Below, piece by piece: positions 8,300 through 17,900 of a stretch of 20,804 nucleotides of DNA. A model generated the notes under the pieces. The model was given only the letters and a program-made list of their open reading frames with translations. It was not told where the DNA came from and did not search any database. The DNA comes from Chara braunii (lineage: Eukaryota > Streptophyta > Charophyceae > Charales > Characeae), in the NCBI GenBank assembly GCA_003427395.1, contig BFEA01000271.1:630606-651409 (forward strand), given 5' to 3'. Numbering within the stretch: position 1 is the stretch's first letter; each line of letters starts with the position of its first letter. The position numbers were made by a program, and so were the translations under genes.

Positions 8300-9397
8300 A
8301 TATATATACATTGACCTTACGATAGACACTCCTATTAAGTAGAAAACTTAAATGAACTACATGCACACATCTACATGTGTACACACGTTACTTGCACTCT
8401 TCAGAGATAAAAACCTTAGCTCCTTAGCTCCTTAGAGGATGCACGTATCCTTCTGACTGATTAACGCGGAATCAAACTGAACCGTACGATGAACGACGAA
8501 GCACACTGGACCGTACGATGATTCAAGAGGAATCAAACTGGGCCGTACACTTAACGAGGAAGAAGGGTGATTCCATGCACAACCGTCCGACATCGATGCC
8601 CCTGTGACTAGTCACACCTGCATCAACGACGGACAATCCTTTGCTTGGACGAAACTGGACCGTATACCATGGGCAGTCCTCCCGAGCAATACCGAAGGGC
8701 AGTCTTGGACGTGGCTGCTCTCTTGAACACACCTGCATCAACGGCGGACATTCCTTTAACGGAAGAAACCCTACGAACTTTTTTTCGTCGCGAAGAGAAC
8801 ACGACACTTTTCGAACAGAGGTCCTTCAGAATATGACTGGCACACTCTCCTCCTCAACGGCATGGGAAAGCCAATGGAGGTTGTGGTCCGCTGGATCTCG
8901 ATTTTCGAAAGTCGCACGGCAGAAAGCATACATGATGGTTACATGCGTGATTTCTAACGACGGACACAACCTTAGAGAGAGAGACAGAGAGACAAAGAGA
9001 GAGAACATGGGAAACAGTGGGAGAGCAGTGATATCCATGGTCCCAAACAAACGAAGGTAAGAACAAACGAAAGAGAACAGGTTCTTGTTTTGTTTTTTCT
9101 TGATCTCGGTGGGGAAGGCAGGGTGACTAAATACTACTGATCCTCTAGTTTTCACAAGCAGCAATTATACACACAGCTACTCCAGACGTATATAATGTAG
9201 CAAGCAACTCCTGCCGCTATCCTCGTGTGCGTACGCAGTTCGTTCATTTCTACCGCCACAAAACTCACGTCTTACAAGGCTTCCCGCCGCCGACAAAGGC
9301 ACTCGCCCAGACTTCTTCCCTCTCCTCCCACCCCTCTTTCGACCTAGAAAGCTCAGCTGAAAAATCCTTGGCTGTACACGTATGACAGATCAGCACA
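8300..9397. other. Gene-free stretch with short irregular repeats
   Basis: A motif actg-rccgtay occurs irregularly near 8476, 8507, 8537 and 8652. A segment of about 30 bases (cacacctgcatcaacg, cggaca, ttcctt) occurs at 8614-8644 and 8728-8758. Plus-strand ORFs at 8641-9060 and 8645-8836 overlap in different frames. Neither matches a family I know, so I do not call them genes. The rest holds a GA-rich run near 8975-9005 and nothing else recognised. Confidence 0.45.
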
Positions 9398-9399
9398 TG

Positions 9400-9497
<98 letters not shown>

Positions 9498-9535
9498 ACA
9501 CACANACACACACAAACACTCACATAGACACACAG
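9398..9535. repeat. (CT)n-(CA)n compound microsatellite
   Basis: An uninterrupted CT run of roughly 60 bases passes directly into a CA run of roughly 60 bases, with one N at 9505 and a slightly degenerate right end. Arg-Glu and Cys-Val repeat ORFs on the minus strand come only from this tract. Confidence 0.95.
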
Positions 9536-10150
9536 CGAGATGTCATTAATTCCACCATCGACTTCTGCGGTAAATTCCATTACCAGAAGATGTAGGGATG
9601 TAGCTGGTAAGCGCGAAAGGAACCCTCTCTCGCCCTCTCCTCTCTCTCATCGCCGCCCCGTCGCTTCATCCACTCGTCCCCCTCTTTGAAGTCCCTCGAA
9701 TAAATCCCTCTCCCGCACAAGAGGAAGCAAAAGGTGGGCCTAAAGGTTCACGTGATATGTCTTCGCCCGAATAGAACGCCCGGTCATTATCGCTGCACCT
9801 GGACTGAGAGTGGCCTCAAAGTACAGCTATGATGACCTGGCGCTTCGTTCGGGTGGGCGGTAGAGGGAACACGCGTAGAAGGAGTAATGCCTTTTCTGCG
9901 AGGGAAGTGAGAACAGGGATCAGCGAATGAGGGAAAGGAGGTGTCGAGAAAGAGGAGAGGGCGGATAGATCGGGACAACAGGCCGGCGATCGAGGGCAAT
10001 TCAAAAAACGACATCTCCCTCATGCTTGCATGATTCAATATAATATTCACTGAGAGAAGAAAAGCGTGGTGAACACGACAGAACAAATGGGTGACACGAA
10101 CATACTAGTAAGAGAAAAAATGTGCATGACACACGGACGCACGCGCGCAC
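9536..10150. other. No exon recognised; possible intron of the ubiquitin-like gene
   Basis: If the ubiquitin-like gene continues on the minus strand, this stretch should be intron or later exon. I looked for the expected last strand of the domain (a VEDGHTLHL-like sequence) and did not see it here or further left. Minus-strand ORFs at 9787-10086 look like random coding. Confidence 0.35.
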
Positions 10151-10189
10151 ATATAACATGCAGATGGATCTTATTCTCGAAAAGGATAC

Positions 10190-10307
10190 TATACGCAGAC
10201 AGAAGATGATCGTCCTTCAGAACCTTCCCGCGGCATATGAGCCGTTGATTCTCCACCGGCGTTCCCGTCTCTTGGGCCACGCGCTCTTTCAATTCCAGCA
10301 CAGGTAT
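10190..10307 (-). CDS. Ubiquitin-like domain protein, exon 2 (C-terminal half of domain)
   Basis: On the minus strand an acceptor (tccattcaactctgcag, ending at 10308) is followed in phase by IPVLELKERV, then QRLICRGKVLKDDHLLSAY. This is the second half of a ubiquitin fold, with the QRLI, GK-L-DD and LS-Y positions of ubiquitin conserved. The wording is closest, from memory, to plant BAG6/Scythe-type ubiquitin-like proteins. The exon end is uncertain. I place the donor at gtatcc (10189) because the expected VEDGHTLHL sequence is absent beyond it. The frame remains open, however, and reads ILFENKIHLHV, which aligns without gaps to the last strand of ubiquitin, so a donor near 10150 is an alternative. 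Later exons were not found. In this family the domain usually binds ubiquitin-pathway partners in protein quality control; function here is inference. Confidence 0.8.
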
Positions 10308-10368
10308 CTGCAGAGTTGAATGGACACGCGCATATGTATAGATATGTATACTTCACACTCGCACTCGT

Positions 10369-10440
10369 TCATTCATTCAGTCAGTCAGTCACTCACTTGT
10401 CATTCGCTCGTTTGTTCATTCGTTCATCCATCTCTTTCTG
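10369..10440. repeat. Degenerate ATTC/AGTC tetranucleotide tract
   Basis: The sequence runs cattcattcagtcagtcag, then cactcac and a series of ttcattcgttcatccat words. It is an impure tetranucleotide microsatellite inside the intron, near the acceptor side. Confidence 0.8.
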
Positions 10441-10659
10441 TTCCTAAATTTGTTCGTTGGCCCCTTTGTTCTCGCGCTGATCATCACACGCGCGCTCACG
10501 CTGAAAGGAAGGAAACAAATGAAGGCCATTCATGCGAAGGACGGACACACCGCAGCAGGAACTCACTTGGACACCGAGAAAGCATCATCGACGACAAGCC
10601 AACAAAACACAATCAACATCACTTGAAGTACCGTACAAAGCGATAGGGATGATCGAGGA

Positions 10660-11095
10660 CAACCAGACAGAAAGAAAGAGGCGGGAAAAAAAGAGCACAT
10701 GACGAGAAAGGGAGTGAGAAAGTCAAGGGGCAGGGCAAAGAAAGGATACAGAAGAAGAAGAAAAAGGGGAAAGGAAAAGAGAAGCGAAGAGGAGGGAAGC
10801 GAAGAGACGGACAGAAGGAGAGAGAAGGAGAGAGAAGGAGAGAGAAGGAGAGAGAAGGAGAGCAAGGATAGAAGCGAAGAGACGGACAGAAGGAGAGAGA
10901 AGGAGAGCAAGAAGGAGAGAGAAGGACGGAGAGGGAGAGAAGAAGAGAGGAGAGAAAGGAGGAAGAGGAGGAAGAGAGGAAGAGGAGGAAGAGGAGGAAG
11001 AGGAGGAAGGCAAGTAGAGAGAAGGGAAGAGAAGAAGAGAAAGAGAGAGGAGAGAAAGAGAGAAGCAGAGAGAGAAGGAGAGAGCGAAGAAGGCA
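10660..11095 (+). repeat. Polypurine (GA-rich) tract inside the intron
   Basis: For about 430 bases the plus strand is almost all A and G, with only isolated pyrimidines. It is built from gaaggagagagaaggagaga words and a longer unit, gcgaagagacggacagaagg, present near 10799 and 10872. A gaggaagaggaagaggagg section follows at about 10955-11010. Long Ser/Leu-rich ORFs on the minus strand and Arg/Glu-rich ORFs on the plus strand across it are artefacts of composition. Confidence 0.95.
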
Positions 11096-11416
11096 TTCGT
11101 CTCTTCTGCTACCCACCGAAAAGCCTCAATGTCTCAATAATTCAGTCTGCCGCGCTTTGGTCGCAACGACCTCCGCTACAAGCGGCGGCATACGCAGCGT
11201 AAGCATCACGTCAAAGGAGGCTACATAGATTCTCCGCAGCGGCTGGCGGGTCACAGACGTCTCGTCAGTGAGAGCCGCCGGGCGGAGCTGCGAGCGTCAA
11301 GGGAGAAGAGAAGGGATCAGGGAGCATAAGGGAGAGAGAGGGAAGAATGAGGGCGGCAGGGGAATTTGGGGTGAGAGAGCAGACGGGCTTAAGTACATAC
11401 GCAGCCATGCACTTAC

Positions 11417-11590
11417 ATCTTTGTGGACGCGTAACGTAAAGGGATTGGAGTCAAGAGTCTTGATCCGGATCTCGACTGTCCTATCCTGCTCTTTCTTTCC
11501 CCCTCCCTCTCCCGCAAGTCCACTACCATTGCTCGTCGATGCTCCAGCGTCTCCCTCTCCTAGACCATGGCCGCTTGCACTTGCATCCAT
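11417..11590 (-). CDS. Ubiquitin-like domain protein, exon 1 (start and N-terminal half of domain)
   Basis: The exon encodes 58 residues. A flexible Gly/Ser/Ala-rich leader (about residues 1-33) precedes KKEQDR, then TVEIRIKTLDSNPFTLRVHKD, the first two strands of a ubiquitin fold. The start is the ATG at 11590: it is the first ATG after an in-frame TGA upstream (11638-11636), and it has purine at -3 and G at +4. The exon ends at GAT followed by a strong gtaagt donor. Joined to exon 2, the product resembles the N terminus of BAG6/Scythe-like ubiquitin-like proteins, best matching plant members from memory. The length of the whole protein cannot be judged because the 3' exons are missing. Other ubiquitin-like proteins, such as ubiquilin/DSK2, are less similar but not excluded. 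There is no signal peptide or membrane segment in the visible part. Confidence 0.85.
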
Positions 11591-11820
11591 CTCCGCGATA
11601 TGATATGAATCCGCCAAAACACCACTCCGCCTAATTCAACTGAAGCTGTCAATCAACCCTGTGCGTCACCCCGCCCAATATTTTCACCAAACACCCGACA
11701 CCCCCTGCTCAATCCCTTCCCTTTCCCCCCTCCCCACCAACCACCTCCAAGTCAGGTCCCTCCCTCCCTCAGCTTGCCCTGCCTTGCCTTGCCTTGTACC
11801 TTTGCTCTGATTGGCTTCGC
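11591..11820 (-). promoter_or_regulatory. Probable promoter/5' UTR of the ubiquitin-like gene
   Basis: On the minus strand upstream of the ATG there is a CCAATC box (11814-11809), an A/T-rich aaaatatt (11685-11678) and a GC box gggcgggg (11676-11669) followed by gtgacgc. These are common proximal promoter motifs. The transcription start cannot be placed from sequence. The plus strand is pyrimidine-rich here, so the transcribed leader would be purine-rich. Confidence 0.35.
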
Positions 11821-12480
11821 GTTACTGAGTCCTCTTGTGTTTTACTTTCGCTTTGCTTTCTTTGTTACGCTCTGCCTTTGCCTGCTCTGCCTTTGCCTCC
11901 TTTGGCTTCGCTTGCCTTGTTTGACTTGGCCTTTACCTCCTTTGGCTTTGGCCCCCTGTCCGTCTCCCGCTCCTTTTCAACCACCCACCTCCCCCCGCCT
12001 CTCTCTCTTCAAGTTCCCGCCAGCGCAATTGCTGCGATTATAACGCAACTGAAGCTTCCCTGGATATTGCTAATCAAATACCATCACGTCTTCAGAAGGA
12101 AAAACGATGCTCCCTGCCCCCGACCCCGACCCCGTCACGAGACTTCGCTTGGACGAGCAAGCCGCGCTATTCGCTCATCGCGCACTGTGCCACCCTACCC
12201 ACACCTGTCACCTCACCTCAACTCACCTTACCGCTTCTGGAAGTACACGGCTCACAAAGCGAAAACTCTCAAGAGCTCATGTACCCCGAATATTCAGAAT
12301 CGTGATAGTGCTTTGCAAACAAACAACATCGATCGTTACTGGTGTGGTGTGGTGTGTTGGTGGTAGCCCATGACGGCGCACTCGCGCTGGTATAACCTTT
12401 TCACCGAGTGAATCTAGTCGTACTCGCGCTGAGGTACGTCTAGAAAGAAGTCTCACCGTTGCGCGTGTATGAGCTCCGAA
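11821..12480. other. Pyrimidine-rich gene-free stretch
   Basis: From about 11690 to 12015 the plus strand is C/T-rich, with repeated ccttgcctt and tttgcct words. These create the Leu/Pro/Cys-rich plus-strand ORFs. From 12020 to 12480 the sequence is ordinary, and its overlapping ORFs have no recognisable domain. Confidence 0.5.
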
Positions 12481-12482
12481 AA

Positions 12483-12634
12483 TTACTGCTCCTGCATTTA
12501 CTGTCTGCGGTACAGATCTGTATGCAACGACTGATGGCATACTTTTTTTTTTCCCTCCTGCTCAGCCATACTTTTTTTTTCCCTACTGCTCCTGCATTTA
12601 CTGTCTGCGCTACAGCATCCTGCAACGGCTGATG
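12483..12634. repeat. Diverged tandem duplication of about 98 bp
   Basis: The segment ttactgctcctgcatttact followed by gtctgcg-tacag and gcaacg-ctgatgg occurs at 12483-12538 and 12581-12634. Between the copies is a T-rich section ending with two poly-T runs. A similar T-rich section follows the second copy. Confidence 0.85.
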
Positions 12635-12639
12635 GGTTA

Positions 12640-13312
12640 CTTTTTTCCTCCCTTTTCCTCTTTTTCTTTACGGAGGGCATACTCACCACGCCCAGTAGGA
12701 CTTCTTTTTCTTTTTTTTTAATATACTTCCATCTCAATTACACTTCAAGAGTTCGAGGCCGGGGACCTCACAATTCAACCCGGAGCTATCCAGGCAGCCT
12801 CAGCCGGTTTAGCTTATGCAGGCCCTCTTATCTGAGGTAAGGGGATGAGGGTGGTGGGATAGCAGGTCAGGGTGATAGACAGTGTTGCATGAAGGGGATC
12901 TATGTTGGTGTGAAAGGTTGCACTCTGGGCTAATCCGTGTCTAGACTAACTAATCCTAGTGTCTGGGATGGGCAGGTAGGGAGTGGGGTTGGGGAGTAAG
13001 GGAAGGGGAGGGGGTGTACTGGGTTAATGTAAGGTTACACAGGCCTAATTCGACCCGGATCGAGCGTATTGTCCGCTTGTTGGACCTAATTACATAGGTC
13101 CGTCTATGCCTGGACACTTTGTAGCCTTGGCCTATCGCGACCCACAAACAGAGTGCACCTGGTTGGAGGAAGAAACGGACTCTCTACATCCTAGGTTTGT
13201 TACGGCCTATTAGTAGCTGAGTGACCTCTCTATTGTAATCAAGGTTGTGGAAGGAGAGACAAAGGGGAGACCTGCAGTGCAGGGAAAGAAAATTCTTGAC
13301 CCGTTTGTCGTC
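12640..13312 (-). other. LINE 3' UTR and flank, no gene
   Basis: Between the ORF2 stop and the A-rich stretch on the minus strand there is no convincing ORF. A G-rich section lies at 12965-13020 (plus strand). The exact 3' end of the element is inferred from the A-rich run only. Confidence 0.45.
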
Positions 13313-16300
13313 TCATATTTCCAACCAACGGGATATAACCATTTTGCCTTCTACTGTCACCACCGCTAACTGATTGTCTCTCGCCCAGGTTACCAAAAAC
13401 CACCTTCTGCCCTTCGGAGATGTGCCTCTTGCTGCCTTCCTTGCCCAGTCCACGACTATCAGCGTTCTGATCAAAGCTTTGATCTTCCTCTGGACTGCGA
13501 TGTCTGAGGTCCACTTTTGGTCAAAAAGATGTTGTTCTTGTCTGTCCAAATGACCCAAAGTATCACTGAATGGATAGTTTGTGCTACATAACCCCTGCCT
13601 GTTCTTTTGAACCAGTGGTCTGGGATTTGTCCTCCCAGGACCCATGCTTCGTTCCACTGCAGTGCGTCACCTACGAAGTGAGTCCAGTGGTCATTCCACC
13701 ATCTCCAGATCCAATTGGAGGCAGGACACGACCAAATAAGATGCAGCAGAGATTCCTCCTCTCTACCCCCATATCTTAAACATTTAGTAGGTAGATCCAT
13801 CCCTTTTTCGAATAGCCAAACTACACAGGGGACGATTGTGTGGGTGAGAAGCCACAGAAAGGACGCAAATTTCAGTGAGGGAAGCATGTGCAGGTGAGAC
13901 CAAACATCGTTGAGGTTAATGTTCTCAACAAGTGTTGGGTCTGCTGCTATTCTAGCGAGCCTTCTAGTTATCTTTGCGGTTGAAGTGGTAGGGTTAGCTA
14001 GGCTTTGCCTACCCACTGCCGTTGAGAAATCACAGAGGCAAACGACTCGCCCGGTATCTCATATGGTCATCTCTGCCAGCGGATCGAGTCTTTGCTGTGC
14101 CGAGTGGGACCCCCGCCAAGAGCAAGTTATGTACTTGTTTTCCTCGCCCCGTGGTGCTAGAAAGTACCCTCACCAACTCTAGAGGTCTTTCCATGGATAG
14201 ACAGGTCTGCTTCAAATAGGTGAGTCTCTGTCTGTTCCCTACTGTTTGTTGTTGTGCCACCGTCCATTCCTGTGCACAGTAGTAGTCATCGGTCAATCTT
14301 TCCTCCAAATAGAGGATCTTGGTTGGTTTACTTCTTCAGTCCTTTGACTGCTTCGGGGCGTACCAATGTCCTTCAATTGGGTCCTCGCTACGCAGGAGGT
14401 CTTGCCAAGTAGGTGGGACTGCTGCTATGATTCGTCGTTGCTTCACGTAGTGTAGCCTGCCTAGTGTATCTCTTAGCGCTTTTTCCGAAAGCCAAGCCGA
14501 TTTCTCCTGGTCCCAAAGGTCTGCTATCGTAAGTATCCCCTTCTCTGTCCATCTTCTCCCAAAGTCTCCCCTTGTTGCCGTAGCGGGGAAGGGTGTGCCA
14601 TCTTCCTGACACAGAAGGCAGTTGTCGAAGAGTGATTGCATCAGCACCTCTTCTCTTGTTGCAGGAGACTTTGTGTGCTGAGAAAAGAAGCTTCTCCATG
14701 CCGACCAACATGATTTGAGGAGTGGCGAAGCTGACTGTCTTCTTACGTAGGATTCCATCCACAGGCAAGTCCAAGCATGCCTGGGCTGCTTGAGGTGGAA
14801 GTCCGTCTGAGCCATTCGAATACTGCAATCCAGCTTCTCCCCTCGCATTGCGTGCAAGCTTTAACAAACCATTTCAAGAGGAGGGAGAGGTTTTGAGCTA
14901 CAGGATCGAGAACACCCAATCCTCCCTGTTGCCTTGGCTTGGTGATCTTGTCCCAGCCACACTTGGTGATGTACCCCTCCCCTTCCTCCGCTCCCGGCTT
15001 CCACAGGTATTGCGCCGCATCTCGTTTCAGCCATGTTGCTGTCGGCTTGGAGATCATATAAATTGCCGCAATGTACAAAATCTGAGCAAAGACCGCTGCG
15101 TTCAAGACTAGAGCCCTGCCGAAGAGAGACGTCCCTGTGGCTGCTCTGCAGGCCTGCAACTTTGCTCTTGTCTTAGTTGCAAGGATGTCGTCCTGATCCG
15201 GCCTTGCTGAAATGAGGGATACTTGAACCCCCAAATATCGTTCAGATGTCGCTGTCCTGATTCTCCGCATTCCCCAATCCTCCTCAAGCTCGTAGTCGTC
15301 CGGCAAAAAATAGAGAGATTTAGCCCAGTTCACTTGGGCCTAAGAGAGGGTGGAGTAAGCGTCCAGCTAAGACTTAATTTCTCGCATCGTGGTTGGTTCC
15401 GCTTCGGCCACCAGGAGGAGATCATCCGCTATAGCACCTGTCAACAGCACCCTGTCCCTGCCGAGTTGTAACCCTTTAATTATGGGCGAGGATCGCATGT
15501 TATTTAGCAGGACTTCCATCTGCACCACGAACAAGAGTGATGCCAACAGGCACCCCTGCCTGAGGAAGCGGGTTAAGGAGAACAGCGGGGATTGATGCCC
15601 GTTGACTATAACCATCCTCATTGTGTCCCTATACAATTATGTAACCCAGCGTCAATAGCACGGACCAAAATTCATATGTTCCAGCATTGCCAGAACAAAA
15701 GACCAGTTCACTCGATCGTATGTCTTTTCGAGCTCTAGCATGGTAACAACCACTTTTATGTTTTCCTTGTGTATTATCTTTAGTGCTCCCATTGTAGCGA
15801 AGATGTTCTCAGCAATCGACCGACCTTGTATAAAGGCGCCCTGGTCGGTGTGGATAAGTTTCGGGAGGAGGGGTGCCAGTCTTCTCACCAGGAATTTCGA
15901 CAGTAGCTTATAGGACACATTTAGCCTGGATATGGGGCGAAAGTTTCTGATACTTCTCTTATCCCCCTTCTTGTAGATCAAAGTGACGACTCCCATCTTC
16001 ACGTCGTCCGTCAGGTGGCCTCCCTCCAATATATGATTGTAGAGTTGCACTAACATAGGGATTATCTGGGCCTAAGCAGCTTCGTAGTATTCCACCAGGA
16101 GACCATCACTGCCTCGACTCTTTCCTTTGGCCATCGCTTTCCAGGCTTTTGTTAACTCTTCATAAGTCACCGGTCTATCCATTTGCAACTTCGCTGTCTC
16201 TGAGAGGGTCTTCGTGGTATGATCCCAGAGATCGTTCTCCGCCCTCAACAGCTTAAGTGAGAGGTTGGGTGGCCGCCTGAAAGTCAATATGTCCTGGAAG

Positions 16301-16760
16301 TATTCCAAGGCATATTCACCGATGGTTGCTGAGTCCGTAGCCATATCGACATAGAGCAGGAACGGGTGAAGCAACTCCCTTAGCAGCATGTGTGCCTTCG
16401 GTGGGCATACTCTCATAAATGTCTCTTTAGTCATGCGATCATCTGTCTTCACTCCTCTCTCTGCCGCTCTCTTGGCCCACAACACTTGATGTTCAATCTG
16501 CAACTTATCCCAGCGCTCTAGTGTTCGCTCTCTTCTTCTCTTCCAGTACAGTTCTACCAGGGGATCAGTTTCCAGAACATGCTTCGCTTCCTCTACCTCT
16601 CACTTACAGTCCTCCTCTTCCAGCCTCCGTGCTCGGACATATATCCTGGAGAAGACGTCGAGCGCCCTTGTGACAATTCGGAAGCCCATTTGTATCCAGT
16701 CCTCCTCTGTTGGCAAGGAGTCCCTCTGACGCTCCCAAAATACGTTACTCAATGTCAATT
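12704..16760 (-). mobile_element. 5'-truncated, decayed LINE-type non-LTR retrotransposon
   Basis: The minus strand carries the C-terminal two thirds of a LINE ORF2: a linker, reverse transcriptase and a C-terminal zinc-binding region. A 3' UTR of about 600 bases follows, ending in an A-rich tail near 12720-12704 (minus strand). The apurinic-type endonuclease expected at the ORF2 N terminus is missing, because LINE-like coding stops near 16750 and unrelated repeat DNA begins, as in ordinary 5' truncation. Target-site duplications were not identified, so both ends are approximate. No RNase H or LTR is seen. The element lies about 1.1 kb upstream of the ubiquitin-like gene and in the same orientation. 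Confidence 0.8.
13313..16760 (-). pseudogene. LINE ORF2 remnant: reverse transcriptase plus zinc-binding C-terminus
   Basis: In order on the minus strand: an ERQRDSLPTEEDW linker; NFRPISRLN, YKLLSKFL and QGAFIQGRSIAENIF (RT motifs, about 15950-15800); LEKTYDRVNW (about 15730-15697); RQGCLLASLLFV (about 15560); IADDLLLVAEA (about 15430); and a zf-RVT-like segment, LKFASFLWLLTHT to LLHLIWSCP (about 13880-13730). One frame runs from 16750 to about 14810 with stops at 16600, 16072, 15652, 15637, 15367 and 15340. A frameshift follows near 14805, a stop at 14336, a second frameshift near 14030 and a third at a T5 run (13523-13527). The natural end is TGA at 13313. The aspartate usual before EKAYDR is Glu, and one zinc-site Cys appears as Tyr (KCLRYGG). 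It cannot encode an active enzyme. Confidence 0.85.
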
Positions 16761-16929
16761 GCAGAAATAAAGAGGGAGTGGAAGAGAGAGACAACGGAGA
16801 AGGAGAGGTGGAATATAGTCGGGAAGAGGGAAGGTGACAGCGCATAGGAAAGGGAGAAGGAGCACCTGCGCACTGACGGATGCAAGGTGGAAGGCGAGCG
16901 GAAGGTACGGGCAGAAAGGGAGTATACAC
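16761..16929. other. Purine-rich spacer left of the 486-bp repeat
   Basis: The plus strand is GA-rich with no recognisable feature. The minus-strand ORF that runs through here from 17052 belongs to repeat DNA and only fortuitously joins the LINE reading frame. Confidence 0.5.
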
Positions 16930-17321
16930 GTGGCATCTGTGTGGGAGATATGGGGTTGTGAGTGATACGAGAGACATACCTAGTGCTTGACGCGTGCGGC
17001 ATTGGGCGAGATCTACTCGTACTTGGGAAGCTGTTGACGTCATCAGCGACATTGTAGTCTAGGCTAGATAAGATTTGCCATCAGTAGTCTGGCGCCGAAC
17101 GCCAGATAGGATACCAACATTGGTTCTTCGTTGATGATGATGAGACTATGCCGACATTGTCAATTATGAGTTTTTGCTATGCTCTTATTTGGTGGGACTC
17201 GTGATGCAATGCTGCATTTGGTTCGAGGTTACGACTGTCTGGTCACATGTATGATGTTGTTTGATTTTTGAAGTTCGCCGTCCCTTTTTTTTTTTTTTTT
17301 TTCTCTTACATTTTTTTTTAA

Positions 17322-17391
<70 letters not shown>

Positions 17392-17900
17392 GGTGCATGG
17401 TGGTTCCGGGTGCAAGTGGCATCTGTGTGTTGGGGAAATGAGGTTGTGAGTGAGGCGAGAGACATACCTGGTGCTGGAACCGTGCGACATTGGTCGTTGT
17501 ATGCTCGTACTTCGGAAAGTTGTTGTCGTCAACATTCGACATTGTAGTCTAGGCTAGATAGGATCTGCCATCTGTAGTCTGGGCACCGAGCGCCAGATAG
17601 GATATCAACATTGGCTCTTCATTGATGATGATGATGAGACTTTACCATCATTGTCAATTTTGAGCTCGTGGTGTCTTCTTATTTGGTGAAACTCGTAATA
17701 CAATTCTCTTGTTGGTTCGACGTCACAACTATCTGGTCTTTGTGTATATGATGTTGTTTGATTGCTGAAGTTTGCTATTGCTCATCTTCCTTGCATTAGT
17801 ATGATTATTATTATTATTATTATTATACAATTATTATTATTAATATTATTATTATTGTACAATTACTATTATTAATATTATTATTCTTATTATTATTACG
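16930..17900. repeat. 486-bp tandem duplication, each copy ending in an ATT microsatellite
   Basis: Copy 1 starts gtggcatctgtgtg at 16930 and copy 2 at 17416, a period of 486. Shared landmarks in order are gagagacatacct, cgacattgtagtctaggctagata, cgccagatagga, cattga or gttga with tgatgatgagac, cttatttggtg and atgatgttgtttgatt. Copy 1 ends in T runs and a pure (ATT)n (about 17322-17391). Copy 2 ends in an interrupted ATT tract (about 17806-17898). There is no internal coding region and no clear terminal motif, so this is tandemly duplicated intergenic repeat rather than an LTR pair. Confidence 0.85.

Larger units (their letters stand above)
10308..11416 (-). other. Intron 1 of the ubiquitin-like gene (GT-AG, 1109 bp)
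   Basis: The donor is gtaagt (minus strand, starting at 11416) and the acceptor is ctgcag ending at 10308. The two exons join in phase 0 between Asp58 and the Ile that opens exon 2, exactly restoring the ubiquitin fold. The intron contains a tetranucleotide tract (about 10369-10440) and a very long polypurine tract (plus strand), so the pre-mRNA would carry a long pyrimidine stretch. Confidence 0.8.

Noticed and set aside
8641-9060. 139-codon plus-strand ORF
   Set aside because: It overlaps another ORF in a different frame, contains a duplicated non-coding segment and resembles no known family.
10563-11202. Long Ser/Leu-rich minus-strand and Arg/Glu-rich plus-strand ORFs
   Set aside because: They arise from the polypurine tract, which lacks stop codons in several frames, and sit inside an intron.
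16600-17052. 150-codon minus-strand ORF as the true LINE N-terminus
   Set aside because: Only its last part (about 16750 downward) is LINE-like. The first 100 codons fall in the 486-bp repeat and a purine-rich spacer and look like random translation.
17090-17106. tggcgccgaac as a retroviral-type primer binding site
   Set aside because: It is part of a small hairpin (ctggcg-ccgaa-cgccag) inside a tandem repeat, and the second copy has lost the motif. There are no LTR ends or internal genes.
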